The notes under the pieces were generated by a model, which was not told where the DNA came from, searched no databases, and saw only the letters and a list, made by a program, of their open reading frames with translations. From Oscillospiraceae bacterium (GTDB lineage Bacteria; Bacillota; Clostridia; Oscillospirales; Oscillospiraceae): a stretch of DNA of 42,082 bases. Positions within the stretch are counted from its first letter, which is position 1. Each line of letters opens with the position of its first letter. The stretch spans positions 1 through 42,082 of the forward strand of contig JAETNP010000019.1 in the NCBI GenBank assembly GCA_021768185.1, in the 5' to 3' direction. The translations under genes and the position numbers were made by a program. Shown here one piece after another: positions 1 through 8,942 of the stretch.

Positions 1-2274
1 TGCATTCCGGGCATGGTCATGGCGGCCAAGGGCCTGCTGGACAGCAACCCGGATCCCACCGTGGAGGAGATCCGGTTCGCCCTGCGGACCAACATCTGCC
101 GGTGTACCGGGTATGTGAAAATCATCGAGGGTGTTCGTTTGACGGCGAAAATTCTTCGGGAGGGACGCATCCCCGAGGAGGACGAGGGCCGAGCATGGAA
201 GCTGGGCAGCCGGGTCCACCGCATCGACGTGGCGGAGAAGATCCAGGGCACGGGGCTGTATCCGGACGATGTGTACATGGAGGGGATGGTCTGCGCCTCC
301 GCCGTGCGCTCCGCCTATCCCCGGGCGCGGGTGAAGGCCATCCACACCGAGAAGGCCAAGGCCCTGCCGGGGGTGGTGGGGGTGTTTACCGCCGAGGACA
401 TCCCCGGGAAGAACAAGGTGGGCCATCTGGTGAAGGATTGGGACACCATGATCGCCGTGGGGAGCATTACCCACTATCTGGGGGACGCTGTCTGCATCGT
501 GGCCGCCGAGACCCAGGAGATCCTGGAGGAGGCCAAGAAGCTGGTGGAGGTGGAGTACGAGGTGCTGGAGCCGGTGCGGTCCCCCAAGGAGGCCATGCTG
601 CCGGACGCGCCGCTGGTCCATCAGAGCGGGAACCTCATGGCCCACAAGCATATTCAGCGGGGGAACGCCGCCTTTGCCATCGCCAAGAGCAAGTATGTGC
701 TCACCCGGCAGTTCTACACGCCGTACACTGAGCACGCCTTCCTGGAGCCGGAGTGCGCGGTGGCCTTCCCGGACGGGGACGGGGTGATGATCCTCTCCAC
801 GGACCAGGGGGCCTACGACACCCAGCACGAGACCGCCCCCATGCTGGGGCTGCCCATGGAGAAGGTGAAAGTGAAGAACCTGCTGGTGGGCGGAGGCTTC
901 GGCGGCAAGGAGGACGTCACCGTCCAGCACCATGCCGCGCTTGTGGCCTACCTGACCAAGCGGCCGGTGAAGTGCAAGCTGACCCGGGCGGAAAGCATCC
1001 TCATCCACCCCAAGCGGCACCCTATGGAGATGGAATTTGCTATGGGCTGTGATGAGAATGGGATTATTCAGGGGGTGGCCGCCAACGTGATCGCCGACAC
1101 CGGGGCCTACGCCTCTCTGGGAGGGCCGGTGCTGGAGCGGGCCTGCACCCATGCGGCGGGACCGTACCACTATGAGAATTTCCAGATCGACGGATATGCG
1201 TACTACACCAACAATCCTCCGGCGGGGGCGTTCCGGGGGTTCGGCGTGACACAGACCTGCTTCGGGCTGGAGACTATGCTCAACGAAATGGCGGACCTGG
1301 TGGGCATCTCCCCCTGGGAGATCCGCTACCGCAACGCCATTCGGCCTGGCCAGGCGCTGCCCAACGGGCAGATCGTGGGCCCGGAGACGGGGCTGGTGGA
1401 GACGCTGGAGGCGGTGAAGCCATACTTCGACAACGCGAAGTATGTGGGGCTGGCCTGCGCCATGAAGAACGCCGGCGTGGGCGTGGGCATCCCCGACACG
1501 GGTCGGTGCCGGCTGACGGTGGAGGAGGGGAAGGTCCACATCCGGGCCGGGGCCTCCTGCATCGGGCAGGGGCTGGGGACGGTGCTGGTGCAGATGTGCT
1601 GCGATCAGCTGGGCGTGAGGCGGGAGGACGTGGTCTATGAGCGGTCCGATACCTTCGAGGCCCCTGACTCCGGTACGACTTCCGGTTCCCGGCAGACACT
1701 GATCACCGGCGAGGCCTGCCGGAGGGCCTGCGAGGATATGAAAAAAGCGATGGAGGGGAAAATACTCTCCGATTTGAACGGGACGGAATATTACGGGGAG
1801 TATCTGGCCAAGACGGACCCCCTGGGTGCGCCGGTGCCCAATCCGGTGAGCCATGTGGCCTACGGCTACGCCACCCAGCTGTGCGAGCTGGACGAGGACG
1901 GGAAGGTCAAGCGGCTGGTGGCCGCCCATGACGTGGGCAAGGCGGTGAACCCCCTGTCCTGCGAGGGGCAGATCGAGGGCGGCGTGGTGATGAGCATGGG
2001 CTTCGCGCTGACGGAGCAGTATCCGCTGGAGGACTGCAGGCCCACCGCGAAATATGGTACTCTGGGGCTGCTCAAGGCCAACCAGGTTCCGGAGATCAAG
2101 GCCATCGTGGTGGAGAAGCCGGGGCTGGACGTGGCCTGCGGGGCCATTGGCATCGGGGAAATTACGTCTATCCCTACGGCGCCCGCTATCGCGGACGCGT
2201 ACTTCCGGTTCGACGGGAAACGGCGGTATGAGCTGCCCTTGGAGGGTACGCCGTACAGCAGGAAAAAGAAATAG
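1..2274 (+). CDS. Molybdopterin-dependent hydroxylase (xanthine dehydrogenase type), fused [2Fe-2S] and Mo-binding parts, 5' partial
   Basis: The frame is already open at base 1, so the 5' end lies outside the window; the ATG at 13 is internal. The first residues (CIPGMVMAAKG, then CRCTGY near residue 37) are the second half of a plant-type [2Fe-2S] domain. This runs straight into a molybdopterin-binding subunit, with the glycine-rich GGGFGGKED, the GAFRGFG loop, GQGLGT, GSRQT and the C-terminal GIGEITSIPTAP segment holding the likely catalytic Glu. The family hydroxylates purines or aldehydes in the cytoplasm using a Mo cofactor. An iron-sulphur domain fused ahead of the Mo subunit matches the clostridial selenium-dependent molybdenum hydroxylases. 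The substrate cannot be told from sequence. A hairpin region follows before the next operon. Confidence 0.88.
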   Translation, partial: CIPGMVMAAKGLLDSNPDPTVEEIRFALRTNICRCTGYVKIIEGVRLTAKILREGRIPEEDEGRAWKLGSRVHRIDVAEKIQGTGLYPDDVYMEGMVCASAVRSAYPRARVKAIHTEKAKALPGVVGVFTAEDIPGKNKVGHLVKDWDTMIAVGSITHYLGDAVCIVAAETQEILEEAKKLVEVEYEVLEPVRSPKEAMLPDAPLVHQSGNLMAHKHIQRGNAAFAIAKSKYVLTRQFYTPYTEHAFLEPECAVAFPDGDGVMILSTDQGAYDTQHETAPMLGLPMEKVKVKNLLVGGGFGGKEDVTVQHHAALVAYLTKRPVKCKLTRAESILIHPKRHPMEMEFAMGCDENGIIQGVAANVIADTGAYASLGGPVLERACTHAAGPYHYENFQIDGYAYYTNNPPAGAFRGFGVTQTCFGLETMLNEMADLVGISPWEIRYRNAIRPGQALPNGQIVGPETGLVETLEAVKPYFDNAKYVGLACAMKNAGVGVGIPDTGRCRLTVEEGKVHIRAGASCIGQGLGTVLVQMCCDQLGVRREDVVYERSDTFEAPDSGTTSGSRQTLITGEACRRACEDMKKAMEGKILSDLNGTEYYGEYLAKTDPLGAPVPNPVSHVAYGYATQLCELDEDGKVKRLVAAHDVGKAVNPLSCEGQIEGGVVMSMGFALTEQYPLEDCRPTAKYGTLGLLKANQVPEIKAIVVEKPGLDVACGAIGIGEITSIPTAPAIADAYFRFDGKRRYELPLEGTPYSRKKK

Positions 2275-2375
2275 TTGCTGCTTTATACTATTCGTCAATT
2301 AGAACCATAAAATCGTCACCGGGCGGAAATCCAGGAATAGCAACGATTTTAGTCTCGAAATTAAAGCTCTTTTTG

Positions 2376-2436
2376 ATACTTTTTCTCTCGAGAAAAAGTA
2401 TTACCCCCGCGTCGGTGTTCCCGGCGCGGGGGCTTC
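2376..2436 (+). terminator. Two consecutive hairpins after the hydroxylase gene
   Basis: Positions 2376-2401 form a perfect palindrome (ATACTTTTTCTC / GAGAAAAAGTAT, 2-nt loop). It is followed by a GC stem at 2404-2432 (CCCCCGCG / CGCGGGGG) and then CTTCTGTT. There is no clean T-run, so termination is likely rather than certain. The hairpins separate the hydroxylase from the blaI-type promoter. Confidence 0.5.
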
Positions 2437-2453
2437 TGTTACCAAACTGTAAC

Positions 2454-2506
2454 TTGCTATTTGAGCTATACGATTGTATAATAAAGTCAAGTTACACAAT
2501 TGTATA
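2454..2506 (+). promoter_or_regulatory. blaI/blaR1 promoter with two BlaI-type operators
   Basis: A promoter reads TTGCTA (2454-2459), 17 nt, TATAAT (2477-2482). Two near-identical palindromes, TATACGATTGTATA (2467-2480) and TACACAATTGTATA (2493-2506), fit the BlaI/MecI operator style (TACA..TGTA). The first covers the -10 box and the second lies just downstream, 26 bp away. Repression and autoregulation by the next gene's product is inferred. Confidence 0.75.
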
Positions 2507-2529
2507 ACATATCCATAGGAGGGAATCAT

Positions 2530-2901
2530 ATGAAACGATTGGGCGACGCGGAGCTGGAGATCATGCTGGCAGTCTGGTCCGCCGGGGAGCCGGTACAGTC
2601 CACCTACGTGCAGGAAAAGCTGCGGGGCGAGCGGGACTGGGCTTTGCCGGCTATCATCACCGCTCTGAACCGGCTGGTGGAAAAGGGCTATCTGGCCTGC
2701 GAGAAACGGGGCCGGGGGAACCTGTACCGGGCGCTGATCTCCGAGAGGGACTACAAGGCCGCCGAGGGACGGGGCATCCTGGACCGGCTCTACGGCGGCA
2801 GCTTCACCGGCATGGTGGCCTCCCTGTGCGACGGAAAGGCCATCGGAAAGGACGACCTTGCCGAACTGCGGCAGTATCTGGATACATTGGAGGGAGAATA
2901 G
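2530..2901 (+). CDS. blaI: BlaI/MecI/CopY-family transcriptional repressor
   Basis: 123 residues starting at the ATG after AGGAGGGAATCAT. The 5'-extended frame starting near 2500 runs through the operator and is rejected. The N-terminal two-thirds is a winged helix (LGDAELEIMLAVW, then ALPAIITALNRLVEKGYL and the KRGRGNLYRAL wing), typical of BlaI/MecI. The C-terminal helices would dimerise and carry the site cleaved on induction. Its stop touches the ATG of the BlaR1-like gene at 2902, so the two form one operon. Two matching palindromes sit in the promoter. The target may be a cell-wall stress or beta-lactam response, but no beta-lactamase or PBP gene is adjacent. Confidence 0.87.
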   Translation: MKRLGDAELEIMLAVWSAGEPVQSTYVQEKLRGERDWALPAIITALNRLVEKGYLACEKRGRGNLYRALISERDYKAAEGRGILDRLYGGSFTGMVASLCDGKAIGKDDLAELRQYLDTLEGE

Positions 2902-5583
2902 ATGGAAGGACTGCTGAATCTTTTGAAGTGGAGCGTCATCGTGGGGGCGGCCGCGCTGCTGCTGACGCTGCTCAAGCCATTGCTGGACAGGCGGTACAGC
3001 GCCAAGTGGCGCTGGGGCGCGTGGCTGGTCATGGCGGTGTTCCTGCTGCTGGCCCCGGTGCGATGGGAGAATTTTGCGCCCCGGGCCGCCGCCGCGCCGC
3101 CTGTGGTGATCGAGGTGCCTAAGGTGGAGGTCTCCGTCAGCAGGCAGGAGGGGATCTCCTTCCAGAGGCCGGACGGGGCGGCGGCACTGCCGGACGTGAA
3201 GCCCGTTGAGGCGCAGCCCCAGGTCAGGAACCGGACGTTCCCGCTGGAGGAGCTTCTGTTTACCCTGTGGATTACCGGAGCGGCGCTGTTCCTGCTCTAT
3301 CACGGGCTGGGAACCTGGTACTTCGCCCGGCGGGCACGGCGTTGGAGCCGGTGCGCCGGGGAGGAGACCCTGCGGGTGTATGGGGAGGTCTGCCGGGAGA
3401 TGGGCGTGAAGCGGGCCCCGGCCCTGCGGGTCAGTCCGGCGGTGGATTCCCCCATGATGGTGGGACTGCTCCGGCCCAGGCTGCTGCTGCCGTCGGAGGA
3501 GCTTGAGGAGCGGGAGCTGGCCTTTATCCTCCGGCATGAGCTGACCCATCACCGGCGGCACGACCTGTGGTATAAGCTGGCTCTGCTGCTGGCCAACGGG
3601 ATGCACTGGTTCAATCCGCTGGTCTTCCTGCTGCGGCGGGAGGCGGAGCGGGATCTGGAGTTGACCTGCGACGACGCGGTGGTGGCCCGGGCGGACGCGG
3701 AGACCCGGCGGGCCTACAGCGAGACCCTGCTGGCCTCCGTCCACCGGCAGAAGGGGCTGAGCCGGGCGGTGCTGTCCACTCATTTCTATGGAGGGAAGGA
3801 AGTCATGAAGGAGCGGTTCCGGAACATCCTGGGCAAGCGGGGCCGGAAATGGGGCGGATTGGCGCTGGCGCTGGTGCTGCTGTGTACGGTGGCGGCGGCG
3901 TATACCTTCGGGGTGAAGGCGTCCCAGGACGGGGCGCTGAGCGCCGGGGAGCTGGCGGCGTGGGAGGAGAAGTGCAACACGCCGGAGGACCTGGGCCAGT
4001 ACCTGTGGTGCATGTATACCGATGTGAGTTACATCCCGTCGGAGGAATGTATCGAAGCCACCAACGATCTCCAGCGCAGCTATGAGCTGCCCAGCGTCAA
4101 GGTTGTCAGCGGGACCCGGGCGGGCAGCACTGTCGTTTTGGAGCTGGAGGGGGATTTTGCTTCCAATCTGCCCGGCGGTATGCTGACGCTGAGGGATGGA
4201 GAGCCGGTCAGCTTTTCCTCGCCGCTGTACAGCGCGGTGGAGACAGCAGCTTTTGAAGTAATGAATGATATGGCCGACAGCTGCATCTCTTGGGCCAAGG
4301 AATACAAGGATGTGGAGCTGGAGTTTACCGAAAAATATATCACCGGCCTGTCCTGCACGGAAAACTTCGCCTTTGACGGCAAGACCTACTATGTCTGGGA
4401 ACTCTTTTACCGCATGAAGCCCAACGACATTGCCAACGTCTTTTTTGCCGGCGGCATGGCCGATGACGAAGGCTGGGTTACTGAGCAGCAGTCTGTGGGA
4501 AGACCTGTCATTATTGCCAGTGTGGACGAAGACGGCAAGATCGTGGTGGAGGAGCAGACATACACCAGCGTGACACTTGAAATGGGCTACACCTGGGAGG
4601 AGTACGTCTACTGCCATACCTATCTGGGGATGGACGGGATGTACGGCATCCTGAACGGCTGGCCGGAGCTGAACAGCGCCTTCCTGGAATCCGCCCTGGC
4701 CGGCCGGGAAAAGTGGGCGTCGGACTGGCAGGGCGTATCCGTCGCCTATCTGAGCACGGTATATGACATCTATGCGGAAGACGGCTTTACCGTTATCCCC
4801 CATGCCTTCTACGCGGACACCGATAGAAACGGCCACAACAGCGCCATGGTGGCCCAGGCCGTCTGCGGAGACCGCAAGGTCTGGCTGCTGCTGGCAGGTG
4901 TGCAGGGCCACCCTGACCCGAACACTACCATATCGCTCTGGCAGGTCTGCGGCGAGAAGTGGGAGCCGGACCGGCCGGAGAAGGTCAAGGAACAGGAGGC
5001 CCTTCCGGAGGGGGGGCTGACGCCGGACGAACTGGCGGCTCTTACCAGCTACTTCAACGTGGTCTCCCACAATGGGCTGCTGCGAGCGGCTTACAGCGGC
5101 GACCTGAAAGATCTCATTCCTTATCTGCATCTCGTCCTCTATGATCTGGGAGAGCCGGTGACGGACGAGGCGGAGCGTAACGCTGTTGCTGAGCTGTACG
5201 GCGGAGCGCTTGAGACCGACTGCCTGAAGCTGACGGCGCAAAACGTATGGGACTTTCTGAGATCGAACTTCCTCCTGAGCACGGCAGGGGAGCGGGAGAT
5301 CGGTGAGGCACTGGAGGCGCTGAAAGAGCAGGCGGATTATCTGGAGGACTACGACGCCTACTATATGGTCCACGGCGATACGATGATGAGCAGCTATACC
5401 TTCGACAGAGGTGAACGGAGCAAGGACGGGACGCTGGTCAACCTGTATTATACCACGGACCTGTGGCAGTACAACGATGAAGGAGAGTTGGATATCCTCT
5501 GGGATCAGCCCATGTGCGTCTCCCTGTGGCAGATCGGGGACGTCTGGCGGGTGGTTTCCAACACCATGATGAGCGCGGAATAG
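2902..5583 (+). CDS. BlaR1-like M56 membrane metalloprotease with an unusual C-terminal extracytoplasmic region
   Basis: 893 residues. N-terminal membrane segments (around 5-25, 33-50 and 118-137) surround an M56 protease domain. Its zinc motif HELTHH is near residue 213, with a downstream Glu in REAERDLELTCDD. Another membrane helix follows at about 315-335 (WGGLALALVLLCTVAAAY). In the BlaR1/MecR1 family, sensing activates the protease, which leads to loss of BlaI repression. Here the roughly 550-residue C-terminal part lacks an obvious penicillin-binding SxxK/SxN/KTG arrangement and looks like two or more small alpha/beta modules. The sensed ligand may therefore not be a beta-lactam. It is translationally coupled to the repressor gene. 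Confidence 0.82.
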   Translation: MEGLLNLLKWSVIVGAAALLLTLLKPLLDRRYSAKWRWGAWLVMAVFLLLAPVRWENFAPRAAAAPPVVIEVPKVEVSVSRQEGISFQRPDGAAALPDVKPVEAQPQVRNRTFPLEELLFTLWITGAALFLLYHGLGTWYFARRARRWSRCAGEETLRVYGEVCREMGVKRAPALRVSPAVDSPMMVGLLRPRLLLPSEELEERELAFILRHELTHHRRHDLWYKLALLLANGMHWFNPLVFLLRREAERDLELTCDDAVVARADAETRRAYSETLLASVHRQKGLSRAVLSTHFYGGKEVMKERFRNILGKRGRKWGGLALALVLLCTVAAAYTFGVKASQDGALSAGELAAWEEKCNTPEDLGQYLWCMYTDVSYIPSEECIEATNDLQRSYELPSVKVVSGTRAGSTVVLELEGDFASNLPGGMLTLRDGEPVSFSSPLYSAVETAAFEVMNDMADSCISWAKEYKDVELEFTEKYITGLSCTENFAFDGKTYYVWELFYRMKPNDIANVFFAGGMADDEGWVTEQQSVGRPVIIASVDEDGKIVVEEQTYTSVTLEMGYTWEEYVYCHTYLGMDGMYGILNGWPELNSAFLESALAGREKWASDWQGVSVAYLSTVYDIYAEDGFTVIPHAFYADTDRNGHNSAMVAQAVCGDRKVWLLLAGVQGHPDPNTTISLWQVCGEKWEPDRPEKVKEQEALPEGGLTPDELAALTSYFNVVSHNGLLRAAYSGDLKDLIPYLHLVLYDLGEPVTDEAERNAVAELYGGALETDCLKLTAQNVWDFLRSNFLLSTAGEREIGEALEALKEQADYLEDYDAYYMVHGDTMMSSYTFDRGERSKDGTLVNLYYTTDLWQYNDEGELDILWDQPMCVSLWQIGDVWRVVSNTMMSAE

Positions 5584-5590
5584 ATGAACG

Positions 5591-5626
5591 GCGCCAGCCG
5601 GGAGACCGGCTGGCGCATTTTCTGCG
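5591..5626 (+). terminator. Rho-independent terminator of the blaI-blaR1 operon
   Basis: Perfect stem GCGCCAGCCGG / CCGGCTGGCGC with a GAGA loop, followed by ATTTTCT, starting 8 bp after the stop codon. Confidence 0.85.
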
Positions 5627-5705
5627 GAGAGGCGCATATAATGGAGGGCGGAGAGGCTCCGCCGGGGGGGAGAGAAAAATTTTTCAAAAAAATCAAAATT
5701 CTGTA

Positions 5706-5734
5706 TTGACAGAAGAGAGGAGTTTTAGTATAAT
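5706..5734 (+). promoter_or_regulatory. Consensus sigma-A promoter for the tRNA cluster
   Basis: TTGACA (5706-5711), a 17-nt spacer and TATAAT (5729-5734). This is a perfect consensus, 30 bp ahead of tRNA-Val. Confidence 0.9.
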
Positions 5735-5763
5735 AACCCTTGCCGTTCGAGAGGCGGACCCTT

Positions 5764-5840
5764 GGGAGCATAGCTCAGCTGGTTAGAGCACCTGCCTTAC
5801 AAGCAGGGGGTCACTGGTTCGAGTCCAGTTGTTCCCACCA
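5764..5840 (+). tRNA. tRNA-Val (anticodon UAC)
   Basis: A full cloverleaf can be drawn: acceptor GGGAGCA/TGTTCCC (one G-U pair), D arm GCTC/GAGC, anticodon loop CTTACAA reading UAC, T loop TTCGAGT, and an encoded CCA. A 25-nt perfect hairpin (5841-5865) directly abuts the CCA end. Confidence 0.95.
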
Positions 5841-5974
5841 TTGTTTTGTGCGAAGCACAAAACAATAATGTGTAATCGAGTCCCTGTTTCAGCAGGGCGA
5901 GATTTACACATCTATGGCGCGCGGCGCAGCCGCACGCCCGTCAGGAAGGATTTTCCGGTCTCGGACAAAAACCT

Positions 5975-6051
5975 GGCTCAGTAGTTCAGTTGGTTAGAAC
6001 GCCAGCCTGTCACGCTGGAGGTCGACGGTTCGAGCCCGTTCTGAGTCGCCA
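5975..6051 (+). tRNA. tRNA-Asp (anticodon GUC)
   Basis: Acceptor GGCTCAG/CTGAGTC, D arm GTTC/GAAC, anticodon loop CTGTCAC (GUC), T loop TTCGAGC, discriminator G and encoded CCA. Confidence 0.95.
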
Positions 6052-6075
6052 TAGGGTACGTCGGGTGCCCTATAT

Positions 6076-6151
<76 letters not shown>

Positions 6152-6247
6152 ACTTTGTTTACGGCGGAGCCGTAAACAAAAATGTGCAGCGAGCGCGTAC
6201 GGAACCGTGCGCAGCACGATTCCAGTACGCCGAGTCTGCACATCTAC

Positions 6248-6323
6248 GCGGGCGTAGCTCATCTGGTAGAGCGCCACCTTGCCAAGGTGGAGGTAGCGGG
6301 TTCGAGCCCCGTCGCCCGCTCCA
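6248..6323 (+). tRNA. tRNA-Gly (anticodon GCC)
   Basis: Acceptor GCGGGCG/CGCCCGC, anticodon loop TTGCCAA (GCC), T loop TTCGAGC, discriminator U, encoded CCA. A 14-bp perfect hairpin (6328-6362) fills most of the gap to tRNA-Cys. Confidence 0.95.
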
Positions 6324-6368
6324 CAAATGAGAACAGGAGCAAGCAGCCGTTGCTCCTGTTCTCTATAT

Positions 6369-6443
6369 GGCGACATAGCCAAGTGGTAAGGCAAGGGTCT
6401 GCAAAACCCTGATTCCCCGGTTCAAATCCGGGTGTCGCCTCCA
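6369..6443 (+). tRNA. tRNA-Cys (anticodon GCA)
   Basis: Acceptor GGCGACA/TGTCGCC, anticodon loop CTGCAAA (GCA), T loop TTCAAAT, discriminator U, encoded CCA. Last intact gene of the first cluster. Confidence 0.95.
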
Positions 6444-6476
6444 AAAAAGATGCACCGCGCAGCGGTGCATCTTTTT
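6444..6476 (+). terminator. Terminator of the first tRNA cluster
   Basis: Long perfect stem (AAAAAGATGCACCGC / GCGGTGCATCTTTTT) with a short GCA loop and a T-run inside the 3' arm, directly after the CCA of tRNA-Cys. Confidence 0.9.
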
Positions 6477-6477
6477 T

Positions 6478-6905
6478 GGGTTCCGCGCCGTTTTGCGGCG
6501 CTCCACCCCGAGGGCGATTGAAATGCCCAAGCGGAGTGAATCCACCCTGCGCCAAGGTTTTCGCCTTGCGGCGAAAACGCTTGTACGCGCCATCCGGCGC
6601 GGCTCGCTTGCGCTCGCATGTCATTCCGGCATCTATAGCGTCTGCCAATTATAAACAGGAGCCTCGAAATCGGTTCGGTTTCGGGGGCCTTCCTCTGGGC
6701 TCTGCCCAAATCGGTCCGAATGGGACGTTTGTTTTGAGACTTTCCGGAAGAAGCGTCTTGCTCCGTTGCGCCTGTTTTCGGATCACTATATGGGAAAAAG
6801 TACAACAAAACAAGCATATTTACCCGCTAGATAGCTGGGATATAAAAATTTTGGGGTTGTTCTCGTTTATTCTTGACACTTTGGAGTGGAAGAATTTTTG
6901 AAAAA
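6478..6905 (+). other. Gene-free stretch between tRNA clusters
   Basis: About 430 bp in which I see no convincing gene. Short frames on both strands have no ribosome-binding site and no family resemblance. Composition shifts from GC-rich to AT-rich after about 6780. It may be decayed sequence. Confidence 0.5.
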
Positions 6906-6909
6906 AGGC

Positions 6910-6938
6910 TTTACAAATAGAGAAAGATAGGGTATAAT
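6910..6938 (+). promoter_or_regulatory. Near-consensus promoter in front of the half-tRNA array
   Basis: TTTACA (6910-6915), a 17-nt spacer and TATAAT (6933-6938), 12 bp before the first tRNA-like fragment. It would transcribe the whole array into tRNA-Ala. Confidence 0.85.
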
Positions 6939-6950
6939 CATTTTGCTTTT

Positions 6951-7208
6951 AGGCCCATGGCGCAGTTGAAAGTGCAGGCGGGCCGGTTATATGCCCCACG
7001 TTTCGGGGGCGTAACTCGGATGGTTGCCATTCGGTTCACATCCGTGCAAGTGATAAAATTGAATATCCAGATAATTGGCCGGTAACTCGTTTGGTAGGCA
7101 GCCGGGTCAGTTATATGGGCCTGTAGCTCAGCTGGGAGAGCAAGCGGGCCAGTTATATGCCCCACGTTTTGGGGGCGTAACTCGGATGGTTGCCACTCGG
7201 TTCACATC
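6951..7208 (+). repeat. Tandem array of half-tRNA-like fragments with a 65-bp direct repeat
   Basis: Several successive segments look like the 5' halves of tRNAs (acceptor 5' strand, D arm, sometimes anticodon arm) with no T arm or 3' acceptor strand. They start at about 6952 (GGCCCATGGCGCAGTTG), 7005 (GGGGGCGTAACTCGGATGG), 7078 (GGCCGGTAACTCGTTTGG), 7118 (GGGCCTGTAGCTCAGCTGG) and 7170 (second GGGGGCGTAACTCGGATGG). A 65-bp unit is repeated at 6978-7042 and 7144-7208 with 3 mismatches. Two fragments carry an anticodon-like loop TTCACAT. The last complete member downstream is tRNA-Ala. These could be decayed duplicates or recombination footprints; function is unknown. Confidence 0.7.
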
Positions 7209-7261
7209 ACATAATCGTTAATTCTACAAAATGTGGCACGTAACTCACGTGCTACCCATAC

Positions 7262-7337
7262 GGGCCCATAGCTCAGTTGGGAGAGCGTTCGGTTCGCATC
7301 CGAGAGGTCGAGGGTTCGAATCCCTTTGGGTCCACCA
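7262..7337 (+). tRNA. tRNA-Ala (anticodon CGC)
   Basis: Acceptor GGGCCCA/TGGGTCC contains the G3-U70 pair that marks alanine tRNAs. The anticodon loop is TTCGCAT (CGC), the T loop TTCGAAT, with encoded CCA. It lies at the end of the half-tRNA array and immediately before a recombinase remnant. Confidence 0.95.
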
Positions 7338-7339
7338 TT

Positions 7340-7371
7340 GGCAGACTTGCAATTTGCAAGTCTGCCTTTTT
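7340..7371 (+). terminator. Terminator of tRNA-Ala
   Basis: Perfect 13-bp stem GGCAGACTTGCAA / TTGCAAGTCTGCC with a 1-nt gap, then TTTTT. The convergent recombinase remnant's stop codon (7370-7372) lies inside the T-run. Confidence 0.9.
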
Positions 7372-8917
7372 ATGCGGTGACATACACAAGGGGGTCTTTA
7401 TTCCGGCCTTGCTCCTGACACTCGGTAGCCATCGTCTTAAAATCCTCAAAGGAGACGTTAAACTCGATTTCCAGCGTGTAGTCCCGATAAACATAAACGG
7501 ATTTGATAAACTGGGATATAATCATCTTTTTCTCGTAGAATGTGCAAGTGTCGTATAAATCGGCCCAGCTTTTAATCCTTTCGTACTCCTGCATCTCTAC
7601 ATCCGAGCTTGCCAAATGCTGTTCAAACTCCAACTTGGCGGCATCCACAGTTGCGGTCAAAGACTGGATTTCCTGTTTGGCCTTGCTTACAAGGTCGTTG
7701 AGGAGGTCAATATCCAGACGGCTCTCGCCACGGATTACTTTTATCGTCTCCGCTTGATAGTCTGCCAGCTCTTTCTGCTTGTCCGCTAACTGCGTGGAAG
7801 CTACGTTGTATCGGGCCTTGGCAAGCTCAATCGCCTTTTCGTTCTGCTTGGCGACAATCTCAGCGCCGGAGGCGGCGCTGATCCTGGAGAGTTGATAGCG
7901 TACAATCTGCTCCACAATCCCGTCCAGCTTTTTCACCCCATATCCAGATTGCCCGTCACATTCTCCCGGATGCCGCACATTGTAATGGCATTGGTATCTC
8001 GCCCGGACTTCCCTGACAAGCTCACCGTGTTTGTTGATACGCTTGCGCCCGCTGGTGGTCAGCGTCAAACGGTTCCGACAATGGCCGCAGTAGATGTTTC
8101 CTACCAGCAGGGACTGCCCTTTCAAGTTGAGCGGCGTTTCCGCATGGTGCGTTGTCCTGTCTGCCATAATTTTCTGCGCCCGCTCAAAAGTTTCCGGGTC
8201 AATGATTTGCAGTTCGGGGATAACATCGGATCGGGCCTCTCCGTTACGGATGACGCCGGTATAGATAGGGTTTTTAATGATCCGATTGATGGAGGTGTTG
8301 GGGAAGTTGCTCCCGTCAGGTTTCCTGATGTTCATTTCGGTCAAATACCGGCAGAGCCGCTGTGCGCCGAAGCCCTCAAAAACATACTTGTCAAAAATCA
8401 ACTGAATGATTTTTGCGGCATCCTCGTCTATGACTAAATCAAAGACTTCCCGGTTGCGCTTGTTCATCCGGCCCCGTTTGTCCAGCTGATAGCCGTATGG
8501 GATAGAGCCGCCGGTGTAACATCCGCTTTCGGTAAGCTGTTCCAACCTCGTTTTAGTCCGCACGGAGGTTTTAATACTTTCGCCGGATGCCTGCCAATAG
8601 CGTATGTAGTTTAAGAGCTTGTCAACGTGATTGTCAAATCGCTGTTCGCCCTCTACCGCGCTCCAGACTTCAATGCCATTCTTTACAAACCACTCCACCA
8701 CAAAGGGCGTCTCGTCATCCCGCCGTCCGAGCCGGTCAAACATATAAACCAGCAGGACTTCAAATTTCCCTTGCACGGCCTCGCGCTGGATTTCTTGGAT
8801 GGCGTCCCTCTCCTTGGCGGACTTCTTAAACCCGGAGATTCCCTTTTCGTAAAGTTCTTTTTCGATGTGCCAATCGGGATGGCTGGAGACAAATTCCCGG
8901 CAATATTGCTTTCTTCT
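7370..8917 (-). pseudogene. Large serine recombinase remnant lacking the catalytic N-terminus
   Basis: The open frame from the GTG at 8776 codes for 468 residues; recognisable homology continues upstream to about 8917 (KQYCREFVSSHPDW, then ELYEKGISGFKKSAKERDAI). Present are the end of the resolvase domain (YMFDRLGRRDDETP), the recombinase domain (GYQLDKRGRMNKRN onward), a Cys4 zinc ribbon (CGHCRNRL ... C ... C) and a coiled coil. The conserved YxRxS segment carrying the catalytic serine is absent: upstream of residues RRKQYC the frame changes character and meets a stop near 8960. Without the serine it cannot catalyse strand exchange. It appears to be left over from another element, cut at its 5' end where the ICE begins. 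Confidence 0.8.
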
Positions 8918-8942
8918 GTTGAGAAAAAAGATGCAGGCGTGT

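Noticed and set aside
2401-5637. A 1078-residue minus-strand open frame
   Set aside because: It is antisense to blaI/blaR1, both of which have clear domains and ribosome sites. The minus frame is Pro/Arg/Gln/His-rich low complexity, a GC-rich shadow.
6478-6905. Short frames between the tRNA clusters
   Set aside because: No ribosome-binding sites, no recognisable domains, several pass through tRNA genes or terminators.
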